DNA of 25,659 nt from G963666945 sp963666945 (GTDB lineage Bacteria; Bacteroidota; Bacteroidia; Bacteroidales; Marinifilaceae), in NCBI GenBank assembly GCA_963666945.2, contig CAXXRT010000052.1, positions 1 to 25,659 of the forward strand, given 5' to 3'. Position 1 is the first letter of the stretch; every line of letters starts with the position of its first letter. The notes beneath the pieces were generated by a model that saw only the letters and a program-made list of their open reading frames with translations, made no database searches and was not told the DNA's origin. A program made the translations under genes and the position numbers. This document shows positions 24,591 to 25,659 of this stretch, piece by piece.

Positions 24591-25659
24591 ATGAGGTTAT
24601 TCCCAAGTAAAGTAATTATTTTATTAGTATTAGTCTTTTCTAAGATAGCTTTTTCATCAAATTTTATTTATACGGATGAAGAATGTTTGTCTTTATATAA
24701 TTCTCAAGATTTTATTTTTAGTACAATTGCTGTTGATACACAGGAGATAATAGTTTATAATAATGTTGATGTCGGAGTTGTTCAGGATACAATAATTTGT
24801 ATTCACGACTCTGCTAAATTGGTATGTTATGGCGATAAGGTGTTTGCTTATGAATGGATTGATGATGATACCGGTCTTATAATTGGAAATGGCGATGAAT
24901 TGTATGTATCTCCTAAAACAACAAAGACATATACATTAAATTTGTATTATTTTACAGGGGAACTTATTAGTAATGGTGATTTTAATAATAGATATGATGG
25001 TTTTGATAGTGATTATAAGGTACCAAAAAAAATAAATAATAAATGTCTTTGGCCCGAAGGGTATTATGTAGTAGGAGATAATCCTGTGAAATATCATACA
25101 AGTTTCAGGAATATGAGTGATCATACAACTGGAAATGGTAATATGGTGATAGTAAATGGTGCACCTAATCCAGGAGTTAAGGTATGGGGACAATGGGTTG
25201 ATGTGGTTCCAAATACTGTATATGCTTTTTCAACATGGGCAGTTTCTGTATGTAGTGGATCTCCTGCTGATTTAAGATATACTATTGACGGTGAACTCTT
25301 TGGGAGAACAGTTTCAGTTAGTTAATCATACAGCAAGTAATCCGGCTCAATGGGCACATTTTTATGCTTTGTGGGATTCTGGAAATAAGTCAAGGGTTTA
25401 TATCAGCTTGAAAAACATGACAATTGCAACTAGTGGAAATGATTTCGCTCTTGATGATATTTCGTTTGCTTCGATGGACTAAGGTAAGTAAAAAAGTAAT
25501 TGTTAGGGTTCATCCAAATATCAAATATACTTGTTTAAAAGATACCGTCATTTGTGAGGGAGATGATTTGGACATGAAGGTAAATGCTTATGGAAGTAAT
25601 TTGAAGTATTCATGGTATCATGATAATGTATTGATAAATGATACAGATTCTGTGTTAAG
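24591..25659 (+). pseudogene. Large Ig-like/galactose-binding-like surface protein, N-terminal part, two frameshifts
   Basis: The ATG at 24591 opens a signal peptide (MRLFPSKVIILLVLVFSKIAFSS). An Ig-like segment follows (about 63-118), with DTIICIHDSAKLVCYGD, YEWIDDDTG and LYVSPKTTKTYTLN. Then comes a galactose-binding-like domain (ISNGDFNNRYDGF, NMVIVNGAPNPGVKVWGQWV, VVPNTVYAFSTWA) that continues as GEQFQLVNHTASNPAQWAHF and GNDFALDDISFASM, and a second Ig-like segment (KDTVICEGDD, YSWYHDNVLINDT) runs off the window. This architecture is common in gliding-motility or T9SS type B sorted surface proteins, whose sorting tail would be far to the right. Frame 3 ends at 25325 and frame 1 at 25482. 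Removing one G from GGG at 25302-25304 and one G from GG at 25476-25477 gives one continuous frame to the window end. Confidence 0.7.

Noticed and set aside
839..25477. Programmed +1 ribosomal frameshifting as the explanation for the split genes
   Set aside because: The ten sites share no common slippery codon or downstream structure. Some have no stop for many codons after the shift, and one lies within a signal peptide. An RF2-type CTT-TGA site is not seen at any of them.
1..25659. tRNA, rRNA, CRISPR array, insertion sequence or prophage genes
   Set aside because: I saw no cloverleaf with CCA-end features, no regularly spaced repeats, no transposase or integrase motifs and no long terminal inverted repeats.

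Overview
The window comes from a low-GC member of the Bacteroidota, most likely order Bacteroidales. The signs are SusC/SusD outer-membrane pairs, a FecI-type ECF sigma factor with a FecR anti-sigma factor, lipoproteins of Bacteroidota-only families (DUF4843, PKD-like, DUF4369/TlpA), an absence of strong Shine-Dalgarno sites, two promoters with TAnnTTTG-like -7 elements, and a large Ig-like surface protein of the type IX secretion kind. A finer placement (for example near Marinifilaceae or Odoribacteraceae) would be a guess.

Region 1 (1-8218, + strand) is the downstream part of a SusC/SusD-type uptake operon: the C-terminus of a SusD protein, a DUF4843 lipoprotein, a PKD-like lipoprotein, a DUF4369/TlpA thioredoxin-fold lipoprotein, a secreted alkaline phosphatase, and a large secreted metzincin-type zinc metalloprotease. 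A T-tailed terminator closes it. Region 2 (8259-11681, - strand) holds two genes unrelated to the uptake loci: a Pif1/RecD-like helicase with an HRDC domain and a secreted PHP-domain phosphoesterase with its own terminator. Region 3 (about 11980-22770, + strand) is a complete second locus: ECF sigma, FecR, a SusC transducer with an STN domain, SusD, a lipoprotein resembling the Mx1 metallopeptidases, and a second zinc metalloprotease clearly paralogous to the first. Region 4 has a methionine aminopeptidase (map), about 800 bases without a supportable gene, and the start of a long Ig-like/galactose-binding-like surface protein that runs off the right edge.

The genes of region 3 suggest a cell-surface signalling circuit. 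The SusC STN domain would touch FecR when substrate is bound, FecR would release the sigma factor, and the sigma factor would drive susC, susD and the genes after them. The large metalloproteases at the end of both loci suggest that peptides or proteins are the substrate, but this is inference.

The most unusual feature is a set of ten reading-frame breaks in six genes. All ten have the same sign (one extra base), and each is repaired by removing one base from a short run of identical bases. Six lie in 2.2 kb (17976-20153), and none lies in the 16 kb between 1.6 and 18 kb. Residual insertion errors in a long-read assembly are the simplest explanation. Recent gene decay is the alternative, and the sites do not look like programmed frameshifts. 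Genes carrying such breaks are given at their full inferred extent.
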